A DNA stretch of 64,000 nt from Lujinxingiaceae bacterium (GTDB taxonomy: Bacteria > Myxococcota_A > Bradymonadia > Bradymonadales > Bradymonadaceae): positions 1 to 64,000 of the forward strand of contig JACCWM010000186.1 in assembly GCA_013697635.1 (NCBI GenBank). Direction: 5' to 3'. Position numbers and translations under genes: made by a program. The notes beneath the pieces are model-generated. The model had not been told where the DNA came from and ran no database searches. It was given only the letters and a program-made list of their open reading frames with translations. Positions 1 to 8,725 of this stretch are shown here, piece after piece. How positions within the stretch are numbered: position 1 is the stretch's first letter; each line of letters opens with the position of its first letter.

Positions 1-2769
1 GTGGTGGTGGTGGGGGTGGGTGTGGCCGGCGTAGTGGATGAGGTCGGCGTGGCGGATCGCGTCGTCGGTCCAGTGGTCGACGCGGGTGGGGGTGAGGCCG
101 TGGTGGGTGAGGAGCTCGTGGAGCCAGCGGGCTTCCTGGTCGGCCTGGGGGAGGGCGTCGCTGGTGTGGTCGTGAGGGTGCCAAATGGCGGCGGTCTTGG
201 GTGGGTGGGGGACGGCCTGGGGGTGCATGGCGAGCTGGGCTAAAGTCAGCGTGAAGTCGATGGCGAAGCGGTTGACGAGGGGGGTGAGGTCGGGGGTGAG
301 GCAGGCCTGGAAGGGGACGTGGACGAGGTCGGCGCCAGGGGCGAGGGTGAGGTGGCGAAGGGTCTTGCGGGTGAGGTAGCGCGCTTCGAGCGGGGCGAAG
401 AAGAGCTCGTAGAGGCGGACGAGGTCGCGGGTGAGCTGGCGAGCGTGGACGCGGGAGCCGGCGCCTCGGCTGCCGCAAACGCGTTCGAGCACGCGTTGGA
501 CGCGCTGTGCTTCGCTAGGGCTCCAGGGCTGTTCGAGGCAGTCGACGTGGCCGTCGTGGGCGACGAAGATGAGGAAGTGGTCGGCGTTGGGGTCGGGCAG
601 GAAGTACTCGATGGCGAGGCGGTCGGGGCCGAGGCGGTCGAGGACGTCTTGGGTGCGCACGAGCTGGGGCGTGGCAAAGGGGTGGGCGCGGACGAGCTCC
701 ATGTACTTTTCGAGGACGCGGTGGGAGGCGTTGGCGTCGCCCGGGCGCATGTGCATCGCGGGGTGGAACGCGCCGGGGCCGGCGGTGGCCGAGCCTGTGG
801 CGTTTTGCAGGGCGTCGTCGAGCTCGGGTGTGGTGCCGCGGCGCTCGTAGAGCAGACGAAGAAAGTCGCCGCTCTTGACCTCGAAGACGGTGGTTAGGGC
901 GGCGGCGACGTCGCCCTGGTGCAGGTGCAGGTAGGCCTGACGAGCGCCGATGTGGCGGCTGCTGGCGAGCAGGTCGAGGCGCTGGTCTTCGTCGTCGAGG
1001 AAGGTGGCCAGGGCCAGGACGAGCTGCAGGGCCTTTCGGGCGTGGCGGATCGCGCGGTGAGGGTCTTCTTCGACGATGGCGAGCGTGTCGAGGACCTCGG
1101 CTTCGCTGATGACACGGCCGGCGCGGGCGAAGTTTTTGGCCGCCCGCTCGTAGTGGCGGATCGCGCGGGGCCGATCGCCTCGGCGCAGATAGCACTCACC
1201 GCGCTGGTAATCGATCGCGGCGCTGTAGGCTGGATGGTACTCGACCTGTGGTTCGAGCTCATCGGCCAGGCGCAGCGTGGCCTCGTCGTCTTCGAGCATT
1301 GAGGTCGAGACGAGCAGGTTGACCGATGCGAGCACCCACATGTTGCGGTGGTGGGCGTTTTGGAAGTGCTGGCGAGCGAGCGCGAAGGAGGCAACCGATG
1401 CGGCGAACTCGTCGCATTGCATTTCGACGTAGCCGATCGAGAAGTGAACGGTGCCGACCTCGATCTCGCCGAGTGGTGACGTGGCGAGCAGGGCTTTTGC
1501 TTCTTCGATGGCGTCGTGGGCGAACTCCCAGTGACGGGCGTTCGCGGCCATGCTGGCCAAGGCGGCGATGGTGTGGACTCGCTGACGAGGGGATGCCTCA
1601 TCTTCGATTGAATCGAGCAGCCTGGCGAGGATCTCCAGGGCGCGTTGGTTTGCGCCGCGCAGGCTCCAGAGCACGGCCTCGGCGCGGCCGCGTATCATGA
1701 GCATGTCGGGATTCTCGAGCGCTTCGATCTCCTCGTGAGTTGGTAGGACGTATGCCGCGTCGGCCTGGTTGCCTTCGTTCATCAGCGCGATGGCGAGGGT
1801 GACGCGTGCCGTCGTGTGTAAATGAGGTTCGATGTCGGGATCTTCGAGTGCGTATTCGTAGTGAAGGCGCGCTCGCTCGTTCTCTCCGAGCTCGACGAGA
1901 ATATCGGCGAGTGCGACGTGAACCGCGCTTCGTGCTTCGGGATCGAGGTCGTCGCGTAAGATCTCTTCGTAGCATTCGGCGACGAAGGGCATGTCATGGT
2001 TGACCATGAGTATGGCGACTTCGTCGAGAACTTGGGCGTAACGCGGGCCGTCGATCCCGCATTGTCGGCGCGCGTGTATGAGTAGATCATGAGCGTGTAC
2101 GCCATGACCCTTGTCGCTAAGGACTCTGGCAAGCTGGCAGGCGCTGCTCCACAAGTCATTGCGCTCGTTGTCGGCTAACGCGGCTGCGTTCTCAAGCTCA
2201 GTGGCGAGCCTGAGCAGTAGGCGTTGGCCGCCCGCTTCCGACTCATTCAAACGCTTCGATTGCGTGGGGATCTGCGAGAGCTCGTAAAAGGCCCAAGTCG
2301 CACGAAAGAGGTCGTTGGTCGCCTCAAAGCTGGCGAGTGCTTCGCGAAAGAGGGGCTCGGCCTGCTCAAGTTGGTCGAGGTCGAGGTGAACTCGGGCTTC
2401 GAGGAAAACGACCTGAACACGCAAGTCGTCGATGCCGGCCTCGTCGCAAAGTACGTGCGCTTGCTGCAGGCACTTTAGCGCGTCGTGAGGCACCCTGGCG
2501 TGTTTTAGCAACTGGGCGCTACGCAATCTGGCGAGCACGGCCGTGCGGCCTGTGCATTCGGGGTGGGCGAGGGCCTGGCTAAGGGTGATGCAGGCGTCTT
2601 CATCCTCGTCGAGGCGAAAGAGCGCGTAGGCGCGAAGTACGAGCGCGTGGGCGGATTGCCGTTCGTCTGGCGCGAGCGTGTCGAGCAAGGCCAGCGACTG
2701 CTCAAAGGCAGGGCGGTCGTTTCGCCATTGTAGAGCATCGACCGTGGATAGGATGTCTTCGCTGCTCAT
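1..2769 (-). CDS. Helical-repeat (TPR-like) protein with C-terminal CHAT protease domain, partial
   Basis: The minus-strand frame from the ATG at 2769 is open to base 1 (923 codons, no stop), so the C-terminus lies outside the window. Most of the protein is Ala/Leu/Glu-rich helical repeats of TPR type, for example paired helices around codons 20-110 and 330-600. From about codon 720 it changes to a CHAT-like alpha/beta fold with a YFLPDP strand and a conserved HYAGH at codons 912-916. In CHAT proteases this His is one of the catalytic pair; the Cys would lie beyond the window. CHAT domains are caspase-family peptidases, often the effector of bacterial conflict systems. The gene starts 11 bases after the preceding gene and is third in a sigma-like operon. 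Codon use and third-position GC fit a real gene. Family call is confident; substrate unknown. Confidence 0.85.
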   Translation of the reverse strand, partial: MSSEDILSTVDALQWRNDRPAFEQSLALLDTLAPDERQSAHALVLRAYALFRLDEDEDACITLSQALAHPECTGRTAVLARLRSAQLLKHARVPHDALKCLQQAHVLCDEAGIDDLRVQVVFLEARVHLDLDQLEQAEPLFREALASFEATNDLFRATWAFYELSQIPTQSKRLNESEAGGQRLLLRLATELENAAALADNERNDLWSSACQLARVLSDKGHGVHAHDLLIHARRQCGIDGPRYAQVLDEVAILMVNHDMPFVAECYEEILRDDLDPEARSAVHVALADILVELGENERARLHYEYALEDPDIEPHLHTTARVTLAIALMNEGNQADAAYVLPTHEEIEALENPDMLMIRGRAEAVLWSLRGANQRALEILARLLDSIEDEASPRQRVHTIAALASMAANARHWEFAHDAIEEAKALLATSPLGEIEVGTVHFSIGYVEMQCDEFAASVASFALARQHFQNAHHRNMWVLASVNLLVSTSMLEDDEATLRLADELEPQVEYHPAYSAAIDYQRGECYLRRGDRPRAIRHYERAAKNFARAGRVISEAEVLDTLAIVEEDPHRAIRHARKALQLVLALATFLDDEDQRLDLLASSRHIGARQAYLHLHQGDVAAALTTVFEVKSGDFLRLLYERRGTTPELDDALQNATGSATAGPGAFHPAMHMRPGDANASHRVLEKYMELVRAHPFATPQLVRTQDVLDRLGPDRLAIEYFLPDPNADHFLIFVAHDGHVDCLEQPWSPSEAQRVQRVLERVCGSRGAGSRVHARQLTRDLVRLYELFFAPLEARYLTRKTLRHLTLAPGADLVHVPFQACLTPDLTPLVNRFAIDFTLTLAQLAMHPQAVPHPPKTAAIWHPHDHTSDALPQADQEARWLHELLTHHGLTPTRVDHWTDDAIRHADLIHYAGHTHPHHHH

Positions 2770-2780
2770 GGGCTGGCGGC

Positions 2781-3857
2781 TCAGAAGTCAAAAGTGGTCG
2801 AGACGTCGTTGGCGAAGATCTCGATGCGCTGAGTTGCGTCGTAGTCCGGCTGGAGCGCGGGGCTCTGGAGCAGGCCCTGGGCGTCGGTTTGACCGGCCCA
2901 GACGAGCTCGAAGCCGTCGTGGGACTTCTGGGACCAGCGCACGTCCAGATGTTCGAACTCGTCGCCGGTCTCGGTCTGAGCGTAGCCGTCGAGCATCATG
3001 CCGGTGGGGCCGCAGGAGAGGCAAAGCGTCGCGGTGACCGTGCCGCAGGCGATTGTGAACTCGTGGAGCAGCATTGCGGCGTCCACATCGTTCTGGCGCA
3101 TCATGGGATCGGCGCCGAAGTCGAGCACGGGGAAGGCGCAGCGCAGCTCGAAGTCGGGCAGCGCGGGTTGGATCCATTGGGCGGCGGCTTCACAAAAGCG
3201 GGTAAAGAGCTCGTGCAGGCCCGATGGGAGCGCGTCGGCGGTCTTGGCCGCACGAGCGGTCGGGTGTGCGAGGGTCGCGTCAAGGAGCGCTTGGCGGGCC
3301 AGCTTGCGAGGGTCGTCGTCGATGAGGATGCGGGCGCCGGTCAAGTAACGAAGCTCCATGCCGTCGGCAAGCTCGGCCTCCCACTCGATGACGGGTGCAT
3401 CGTCGATCATGTCGTGTCCGATCGCCTTAGGTCGCGGGCTATGGGACTGGGCGGTGAGCGCGGTCAGCGCGTCGGCGACGGTCGAAGATAGGGTGTCGAT
3501 GTATTCGACGAGCTCGTCTGTGTGCACGCTCATCGGGCGCCAGATGCAAACGACGAGAGCGGCGCCGGTGGGCGACTCAAAGGCGTCGAGGACGAGGTCG
3601 TCGGTGGCGGCGAGCCATGGGTGGTCGTGGACGAGGTAGCCGTCGCAGTGCGTTGCGAGCAGTTCGCAGGCGGCGACGTAGAACAGGGCCGGCAACGAGG
3701 CGCCTCGTTGTGCAACATGCCAGAGCTGGCCGGGGGCCGGGGTTTGAGCGGGCGGCGCATGCGGCCTTTGCTCGCCGCGATCGCTGAGCGTTTGCTGGTC
3801 TTCGCGTAGCGCGTCGATGAATTGGTTTGTCAGATCTACGAGCCGTTTGTGGTTCAT
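2781..3857 (-). CDS. Unknown protein between sigma-like and CHAT genes
   Basis: This encodes a 358-residue soluble protein with no signal peptide or membrane segment. I do not recognise its family. It has a short acidic and proline-rich linker near residues 25-45, then alternating strand/helix sequence. The ATG at 3857 overlaps the stop of the upstream sigma-like gene as ATGA, so translation is probably coupled, and the CHAT gene follows 11 bases after its stop. Position between a transcription regulator and a CHAT protease suggests an adaptor or sensor for the protease, but that is context only. It does not carry the DLPxxVQ motif of the neighbouring AAA cluster. Confidence 0.75.
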   Translation of the reverse strand: MNHKRLVDLTNQFIDALREDQQTLSDRGEQRPHAPPAQTPAPGQLWHVAQRGASLPALFYVAACELLATHCDGYLVHDHPWLAATDDLVLDAFESPTGAALVVCIWRPMSVHTDELVEYIDTLSSTVADALTALTAQSHSPRPKAIGHDMIDDAPVIEWEAELADGMELRYLTGARILIDDDPRKLARQALLDATLAHPTARAAKTADALPSGLHELFTRFCEAAAQWIQPALPDFELRCAFPVLDFGADPMMRQNDVDAAMLLHEFTIACGTVTATLCLSCGPTGMMLDGYAQTETGDEFEHLDVRWSQKSHDGFELVWAGQTDAQGLLQSPALQPDYDATQRIEIFANDVSTTFDF

Positions 3858-4897
3858 GTAGCGTCTCCGACGGTGGCAGGGGCCTTGCTCTCATTGGTGT
3901 GGAACGCGTCAGCTCGGAGGATGTCCAAAATGCGCTCGAGGGCGAAGCCAGCTTCTGACTCGCAAAGTTGGTGGTGCTTCACCCAGTCGCCAAAGAGCGT
4001 GTTGAACGCGGTGTACTCATTGCCCACGGTGCCGTGGGAGATGTCGAGATGCTCGGCGATCTGGCGCGCGGACGGCTCGGCAGCCGAGAAGCGGTGAGCG
4101 CATACCAGGCGGGCGCGTTCGGATAGCCCGTCGATGAAGTGAGCCGCGATCGCGTTGATCTCCGAGTCGGGTGTTCGCGACACCTCGCCGGCTAAGTCGA
4201 GTGCATCGTCGCCGGGCGCGATGCGCGAGCAAACTGGCGGCGGTCGCAGGCTCGACCAACACAGGTCGCAGAGCTCGGCCAATGTGAGCGCTCGGTTCGC
4301 GCGCTCGAGGATTACAATCAGATGGGCCTCGAGGTTGGCCGGTTTGACGATTTCGGGGCAGCGATTGTCGCTTCCGGAGTCGAGCACCGATTCGAGCGCC
4401 GGTAGCGCGGCGCGCAGCACGTCGAGATCGAGCTGGCCGTCGGTGGTCGTGACCGGTGAGCGTGCGGTGAGCGATAAGCGCTTGCTGTGGCAGGTGAAGG
4501 CCGGGTTGTCGCGCATGACTTTGTGGATCTTCCTCCAGAGATGACGGCGCATCGGCGCTTCCTCGTGGCCGTGGCGCAGCTTGTCGTTGCGGTCGAGGAA
4601 GCGTCGCAGATCGAAGCCTACCGCGCCCCAATGCTTAACGGAGGCGGCGGCGAGCGCGCGGGGATTTTTGATCAGATAGGCGCAGTAGTCTTGCGCGAGG
4701 TCGGCGAGGCGCTCGTCGAGCGCGCTGCCTCGCAAGCCGCGCATTTGCGGATGGCCGGCCAAGGAGCGCAATGTCTGCAGCAGCCGGTCATAGGCTAGCT
4801 TTAGGTGCGGCTGCTCGCCATGGCGAAGGCTGTCGGCGAAGGTCTGCGGCGTGAGCTCCGCCTGAGATGGCGAACTTTTTCGAAACGTGTGTGTCAC
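3854..4897 (-). CDS. Sigma-70 region-4-like regulatory protein
   Basis: The 347-residue protein starts at GTG 4897, chosen because GAGG lies four bases upstream; the same frame extends further without a ribosome site. The C-terminal third (about residues 250-300) reads as a sigma-70 region 4 helix-turn-helix: an LSERARLV helix, then SARQIAEHLDIS and GTVGNE, which resembles the promoter -35-recognition helices of ECF sigma factors. The N-terminal 200 residues are not recognisable as region 2, so core polymerase binding is uncertain. It is the first gene of the operon that ends in the CHAT protease and is coupled by a 4-base overlap to the next gene. A role as dedicated transcription regulator of the CHAT module is likely but inferred. 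Confidence 0.7.
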   Translation of the reverse strand: MTHTFRKSSPSQAELTPQTFADSLRHGEQPHLKLAYDRLLQTLRSLAGHPQMRGLRGSALDERLADLAQDYCAYLIKNPRALAAASVKHWGAVGFDLRRFLDRNDKLRHGHEEAPMRRHLWRKIHKVMRDNPAFTCHSKRLSLTARSPVTTTDGQLDLDVLRAALPALESVLDSGSDNRCPEIVKPANLEAHLIVILERANRALTLAELCDLCWSSLRPPPVCSRIAPGDDALDLAGEVSRTPDSEINAIAAHFIDGLSERARLVCAHRFSAAEPSARQIAEHLDISHGTVGNEYTAFNTLFGDWVKHHQLCESEAGFALERILDILRADAFHTNESKAPATVGDAT

Positions 4898-5009
4898 GCG
4901 TCCTCTCCCGTGTACGCGCTGTGAATTTTGAAACGCAGCGCAGTATGGCCGAGGAGAGGGTGTGTGGCAATCGTGGACAGGGGCGTTCATTGATCGTGTT
5001 GCATAGGAA

Positions 5010-6017
5010 TCAACTATCGGCCAGCGCACGCTGGCGTACATCCTCGGGAAGCTCGGAGAGCTCGACGGTGCGTCGCGTGGTCTGGATGTCGGGGGGCTCG
5101 CCGTAGTCGTAGTTTCCGATGTCGCGTTTGGCGCGTTTGACGTGGTCGATCTGGGTGGCGAAGTCGGCGAGTGTGAGGTGCTGGCGGTCGCCGGTGCGGC
5201 GCACGGCGGCCGTGGCGGCGGCGATCAGGGCGTTTTGCATCTCGCCGCCTGAGAGGCCCTCGGCGAGTTCGGCGAGCTGGTCGGGGTCGACGTCGGGGGC
5301 GCAGGGCAGCTCGGGGATGAGGTAGAGCTGCCAGAGCCGCTTGCGGCTGGCGAGGTCGGGCAGGGGGAAGTGGATGTGGCCGAGGATGCGGCGCACGAAG
5401 GCGCCGTCGTAGTTTCTGGCGAGGTTGGTGGCGAAGACGACGACGCCGTCGAAGCCTTCGAGCTCTTTGAGCATGACGCTGCGGGCCTGGTTGACGCCGT
5501 AGTCGGCGGACTGGCGGATGTCGGTCAGGCGCTTGCTCAGGATCGTGTCGGCCTCGTCGAAGAAGAGCACGGCGTTGTCTTCGCGGGCGGCCTGGAAGGC
5601 CGCGACGATGTTCTTGGCGGTTTCGCCGACGAACTTCGACTCGAGCTCGGCGTAGTTGACGTCGAGGATCGGGCGATTGAGGTGGTTGGCGATGGCCTCG
5701 GCGCAGAAGGTCTTTCCGGTGCCGGGTGGGCCGTACAAATTGATCGCCATGCGCCGGCCGCCTGGGGCGATCTTTTGAAGGTTCCAGTCTTCGAAGAGCA
5801 CCTTCTGGTAGCGCAGCTTGTCGAGCAGGATCTCGAGTTGCTCGCGGGTCTGGGCGGGGACGATGAGGTGATCGAGGCTGAATCGGGCAGCGCGGGCGAC
5901 GAAGGTTTCGCGTGTGGGAAGTGGTTGTGGTGGAGGCTCGGCAGGGGCCGCCGCAACGGCGGGCGTCATGTCGGGGATGGCGGATGACGACTTGATCTGG
6001 GTCCAGGCGGTGCCCAT
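5010..6017 (-). CDS. Single-domain AAA ATPase with C-terminal DLP-type motif
   Basis: This is a 335-residue AAA ATPase of the FtsH/Cdc48 class. Visible motifs are Walker A GPPGTGKT at about residues 95-102, Walker B FFDEAD at about 151-156, sensor 1 in FATNLARN and an arginine-finger segment FVRRI. There is no protease domain and no membrane segment. The start ATG at 6017 has GAGGA six bases upstream; a longer reading frame to 6743 has no such site and runs across two other genes. The last 20 residues contain TRRTVELSELPEDVRQR, a version of the motif near the C-terminus of the four preceding small proteins. It lies eight bases after the last of them. Probable role: remodelling or extracting those membrane partners; partner specificity is inferred. 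Confidence 0.88.
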   Translation of the reverse strand: MGTAWTQIKSSSAIPDMTPAVAAAPAEPPPQPLPTRETFVARAARFSLDHLIVPAQTREQLEILLDKLRYQKVLFEDWNLQKIAPGGRRMAINLYGPPGTGKTFCAEAIANHLNRPILDVNYAELESKFVGETAKNIVAAFQAAREDNAVLFFDEADTILSKRLTDIRQSADYGVNQARSVMLKELEGFDGVVVFATNLARNYDGAFVRRILGHIHFPLPDLASRKRLWQLYLIPELPCAPDVDPDQLAELAEGLSGGEMQNALIAAATAAVRRTGDRQHLTLADFATQIDHVKRAKRDIGNYDYGEPPDIQTTRRTVELSELPEDVRQRALADS

Positions 6018-6025
6018 GGTTTTCC

Positions 6026-6379
6026 TCAGGCTGAAAGGGACATAGAGAGTTGTTCGGTGACGTCGATCACGACGCGATCTTTGCGGGCGAGCTGCTTTTG
6101 AACGTCGTCGGGCAAGTCGTCGTAAGCGACGGTCTCGTTGCGAACGATCTCGAGCTCGTCGCTGTAGTCGTGCACGCGGATGCCGAGTTGCTTTCGGACC
6201 CCGCCGCGCAGGCGCACCAGGATGCAGAAGGCCTGGGCAAAGGTGTTGAATTCGTGGTCGTTGAGCCAGTCGGCGACGGCCTGGGTGTCTTCGTCGCTCA
6301 TGAAGACGAAGCCGAAGGCCGAGCCCAGGAGCACGCCACCAAAGAGCCACCACAAGATGGCGGGGATTGCAGGTAACAT
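6026..6379 (-). CDS. Small membrane protein of DLPxxVQ cluster (117 aa)
   Basis: The 117-residue protein has an N-terminal hydrophobic helix (about residues 4-26, LWWLFGGVLLG) predicted to anchor it in the inner membrane, followed by a short soluble domain. Near the C-terminus it carries VAYDDLPDDVQKQLAR, matching the motif shared across this operon. GAGG lies seven bases before the ATG at 6379. It is the last small gene before the AAA ATPase, separated by eight bases. No known family is recognised; the shared motif and operon position argue that it works with the ATPase. Confidence 0.75.
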   Translation of the reverse strand: MLPAIPAILWWLFGGVLLGSAFGFVFMSDEDTQAVADWLNDHEFNTFAQAFCILVRLRGGVRKQLGIRVHDYSDELEIVRNETVAYDDLPDDVQKQLARKDRVVIDVTEQLSMSLSA

Positions 6380-6387
6380 CGGCGACC

Positions 6388-6843
6388 TCAGGCGGCGGCG
6401 GAGCCGGGTTCATGGAATTCGGGATGCCAGGGTACGTGCAGGCGCGTTTCACCGCGCAGGAACGCCTGCTGCACTGGCGAGGGAAGATCGTCGAGCGCCA
6501 GGCGTCGGCGCACGTTGAGCAGGGAGTCGCCGTCTTTCTCGATACGGATTTCGAGGAAGTAGCCGGCGTGCTGGCGTTCGAACTCCAGAAAGACGAAGTC
6601 GATGTGACGATCGTAGGCCGTGGTGAAGTCTTCGGGAGCGTTGCGTGAGGTGAGCAGGCTCGCGATCTCGGCGCGCGGGCGGCGAAGCCGGGCCTCGAGC
6701 CAGGCGGCGACCTCGCCCACGACGAAGGTGTCGAGCTGGCCACGCACGGCGCGCTCGGCGCCTCGGCCCATGCGCCAGATCAGCGCGACGCCGACGAGCG
6801 TGACGAGTCCGGCCGCGAGCCAGAATGTGGGAATGATTTCCAT
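6388..6843 (-). CDS. Small membrane protein of DLPxxVQ cluster (151 aa)
   Basis: I start this protein at the ATG at 6843 because CGGAGAA lies eight bases upstream and it puts the hydrophobic helix (about residues 5-26) at the N-terminus, as in the neighbouring proteins. A GTG at 6909 overlapping the previous stop (GTGA) is an alternative. After the helix come an amphipathic region and a mixed domain, then VRRRLALDDLPSPVQQAFLR, clearly the same motif as in the 161-residue protein encoded just upstream. A proline/histidine-rich tail ends the protein. No known family recognised. Confidence 0.75.
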   Translation of the reverse strand: MEIIPTFWLAAGLVTLVGVALIWRMGRGAERAVRGQLDTFVVGEVAAWLEARLRRPRAEIASLLTSRNAPEDFTTAYDRHIDFVFLEFERQHAGYFLEIRIEKDGDSLLNVRRRLALDDLPSPVQQAFLRGETRLHVPWHPEFHEPGSAAA

Positions 6844-6905
6844 GGGTCGATTCTCCGTTGGGCGTTTCGAGAGTGGGTATCGTCGGTTGTGCATGCTCGA
6901 AGTCC

Positions 6906-7391
6906 TCACACCGTCATCGCCAATTCCAGACTGGCCTGCTCGATCTGTTCGTCCTGCTCGGCCGTGATGTCGTATTCGCGCGCCGCCTCACCGCGTAAGA
7001 AGGAGGACTGAACGTCGGCGGGCAGATCGTCGAGCATCACGGTGCGGCGGGTCTCGACGATCTCGACCTTGTCTTCGGCGAGCTTCTCGCGCAGATAGGA
7101 TGTGACCGTGACGAGATAGTTTTGGGCGACGCGTTCGAAGTTCTCGACCATCTTGAGCAGCCGCGGGCGCAGCTTGCGCCAGGCCTGCACGGCGGCCTTG
7201 CGTACGGCCATGACGGCATTGTTGAGTACGACGAAGGCCTCGCGCACTAGCGGGGCGATCGTGGGCAGGTGTTGGTCGCACCAGGGGAAGAGCGACTCCT
7301 GAGCCCAGCCGATGATGTGTTCCCAGAAGACGACGACAGAGGCCAGCGCGAGGCCGAGGCCGGCAAAGATCGTGATGGTGATAGGGTCCAT
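6906..7391 (-). CDS. Small membrane protein of DLPxxVQ cluster (161 aa)
   Basis: The 161-residue protein starts with a hydrophobic helix (about residues 4-27), continues with a long amphipathic helical stretch (about 45-110, possible coiled coil), and then has TRRTVMLDDLPADVQSSFLR near residue 125. AAGGAG lies six bases upstream of the ATG. Its stop overlaps a possible GTG start of the next gene. The stalk-like helices suggest a membrane-anchored assembly subunit. The family is unknown to me; the motif links it to the AAA ATPase downstream. Confidence 0.78.
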   Translation of the reverse strand: MDPITITIFAGLGLALASVVVFWEHIIGWAQESLFPWCDQHLPTIAPLVREAFVVLNNAVMAVRKAAVQAWRKLRPRLLKMVENFERVAQNYLVTVTSYLREKLAEDKVEIVETRRTVMLDDLPADVQSSFLRGEAAREYDITAEQDEQIEQASLELAMTV

Positions 7392-7418
7392 GAGGTGCTC
7401 CTTGTGCTCGAGGCTTTT

Positions 7419-7991
7419 TTAGAGGATGGCAAACTTCATCTCGGTTTCTTTGTTGAAGAGGAACGCCTCGTTGACCGCCTGCGGCAGGTCCTCGAGCGTG
7501 ACCTGGCGCCTGGCCTCGAGCGCCTTGATCGGCGCGTCGCCCTGGCGCAAATAAGCCTGACAGACGCGCCAGTACTGTTTGCGATCTTCGAGCTGGTAGG
7601 AGCAGTGCAGCACGATATGCCAGGGCTTGAGCCGCGCGTTGGTCGCAACGCTTCGCTCCCATTGAGCGCGGGTCATCGGCTGGTCGTCCTCGATCCGCCA
7701 CATGATCCACTCGACCACGTGCTGCTCCTCGAGCGGCACCTCGGTGGCGATCAGCTTGGCGAGCTCGTGGTAGGTGTCGGTGCGAATTTGCCGCTCGAGC
7801 GGCGCGCCCATGTTAGCCGCAAAGCTCGTCAGAGGATCGAGCAGTCCCCGAAGGCGCTGGGCCCATTGCTCGGGGTTGCTCTCGACATCGGTGAGCAGGT
7901 CACGTTCGGGCTTGGAGAGGAGCTCAGAGAATTCGCGCAGCGCGCGTTGGATGCTCTCGGGGAGCACCCGGCGATTGTTGGTGGGTATCAT
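7419..7991 (-). CDS. Soluble first protein of DLPxxVQ cluster (190 aa)
   Basis: This is the first gene of the cluster in transcription order. It encodes 190 residues with no membrane segment, a strong GGAGG site before the ATG at 7991, and a mostly helical N-terminal half. The C-terminal part holds ARRQVTLEDLPQAVNEAFLF, a version of the shared motif. The next gene follows after 27 bases. No family recognised. Because the other small proteins have an N-terminal membrane helix and this one does not, it may be the cytosolic component that the ATPase or the membrane subunits recognise (inference). Confidence 0.75.
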   Translation of the reverse strand: MIPTNNRRVLPESIQRALREFSELLSKPERDLLTDVESNPEQWAQRLRGLLDPLTSFAANMGAPLERQIRTDTYHELAKLIATEVPLEEQHVVEWIMWRIEDDQPMTRAQWERSVATNARLKPWHIVLHCSYQLEDRKQYWRVCQAYLRQGDAPIKALEARRQVTLEDLPQAVNEAFLFNKETEMKFAIL

Positions 7992-8267
7992 GCGGCCTCC
8001 AGGGTTGAGTGGGTCGGGGATGAATCACATCGTCTCGACTGGAGGGGAAGGCGGTAGGTGCGGGGGTGTCCAAAAGTTTCTTGAGCGCGAAGGGTTTCGG
8101 GCGCTGAGTGGTGCATAGCGACACATGGGCGTCGTTCGGGGGCAGCCATACGACGATTGAGCTAGACTTTGAGAATGTCGCGCTAGAGAAGTCTGGAGGA
8201 CGGTCGTGTTCGCCCTCAAAACCAAGGCGTAGTGCTATGAACACACCCGGGAGGTGCCATAAAACCC

Positions 8268-8560
8268 GTGATTGATCTGGTTGCTTCTGGCGAAAAACTA
8301 GAGGTCACCGATGCCCGAAAGACAACTCATAAGAGAGCGCAGTGAGGTCATTTTCTCCCTGCGAAAAGGGGCGGTCGGGCCCGCGATGCGCACATTCATA
8401 TCGGGCAGCAGGAGGGCTTTGAGCGCCGTTCAGGGCTCGGTGCAAAAGCTCGCCGTTGGGGAAACCTTTGTCGTGAAATCTGGGGAGGCCCATACCTTTC
8501 ACAACACGAGCCAGACCGAGGTTTTTGAGAGCTTCGGAAGCTGTGAGGACGGCTTGTCTC
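8268..8560 (+). pseudogene. Cupin-domain protein remnant with at least two frameshifts
   Basis: Three pieces in different frames add up to a single-domain cupin. An N-terminal part begins at GTG 8268 (IDLVASGEKLEVTDARK), another reads VIFSLRKGAVGPA, a third HIHIGQQEGFE, and the last AVQGSVQKLAVGETF followed by SGEAHTFHNTS. HIH and the later PxxHTFxN-type segment are the two metal-binding cupin motifs. The frames change between these blocks, so no intact protein can be made. It sits in a run of decayed genes at 8-11 kb. Confidence 0.7.
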
Positions 8561-8635
8561 CGAAGGGCCGATCGAAGAAGCTGCGCCGACCGCGATCGAA
8601 GTCGCGAGACCGGGTAACGCTTATGGGTCGCATCC

Positions 8636-8717
8636 AGCGAGAAGGTCGGGTGCCATGAGGAGCGAGAAGGTCGGGTGCCATGAGGTGGCGACGTCCGCCA
8701 TGAGGTGGCGACGTCCG
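8636..8717. repeat. Two consecutive tandem duplications (25 bp x2, 20 bp x2)
   Basis: A 25-base unit beginning AGCGAGAAGGTCGG occurs exactly twice back to back at 8636-8660 and 8661-8685. A 20-base unit beginning CCATGAGGTGGCG occurs twice at 8678-8697 and 8698-8717, overlapping the end of the first pair. Both pairs are perfect, so they are recent. Confidence 0.9.
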
Positions 8718-8725
8718 CGACGGCC

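Noticed and set aside
5010-6743. 577-residue version of the AAA gene
   Set aside because: The extra N-terminal part is out-of-frame antisense-like sequence running through two other small genes; ATG 6017 has a good ribosome site and correct domain start.
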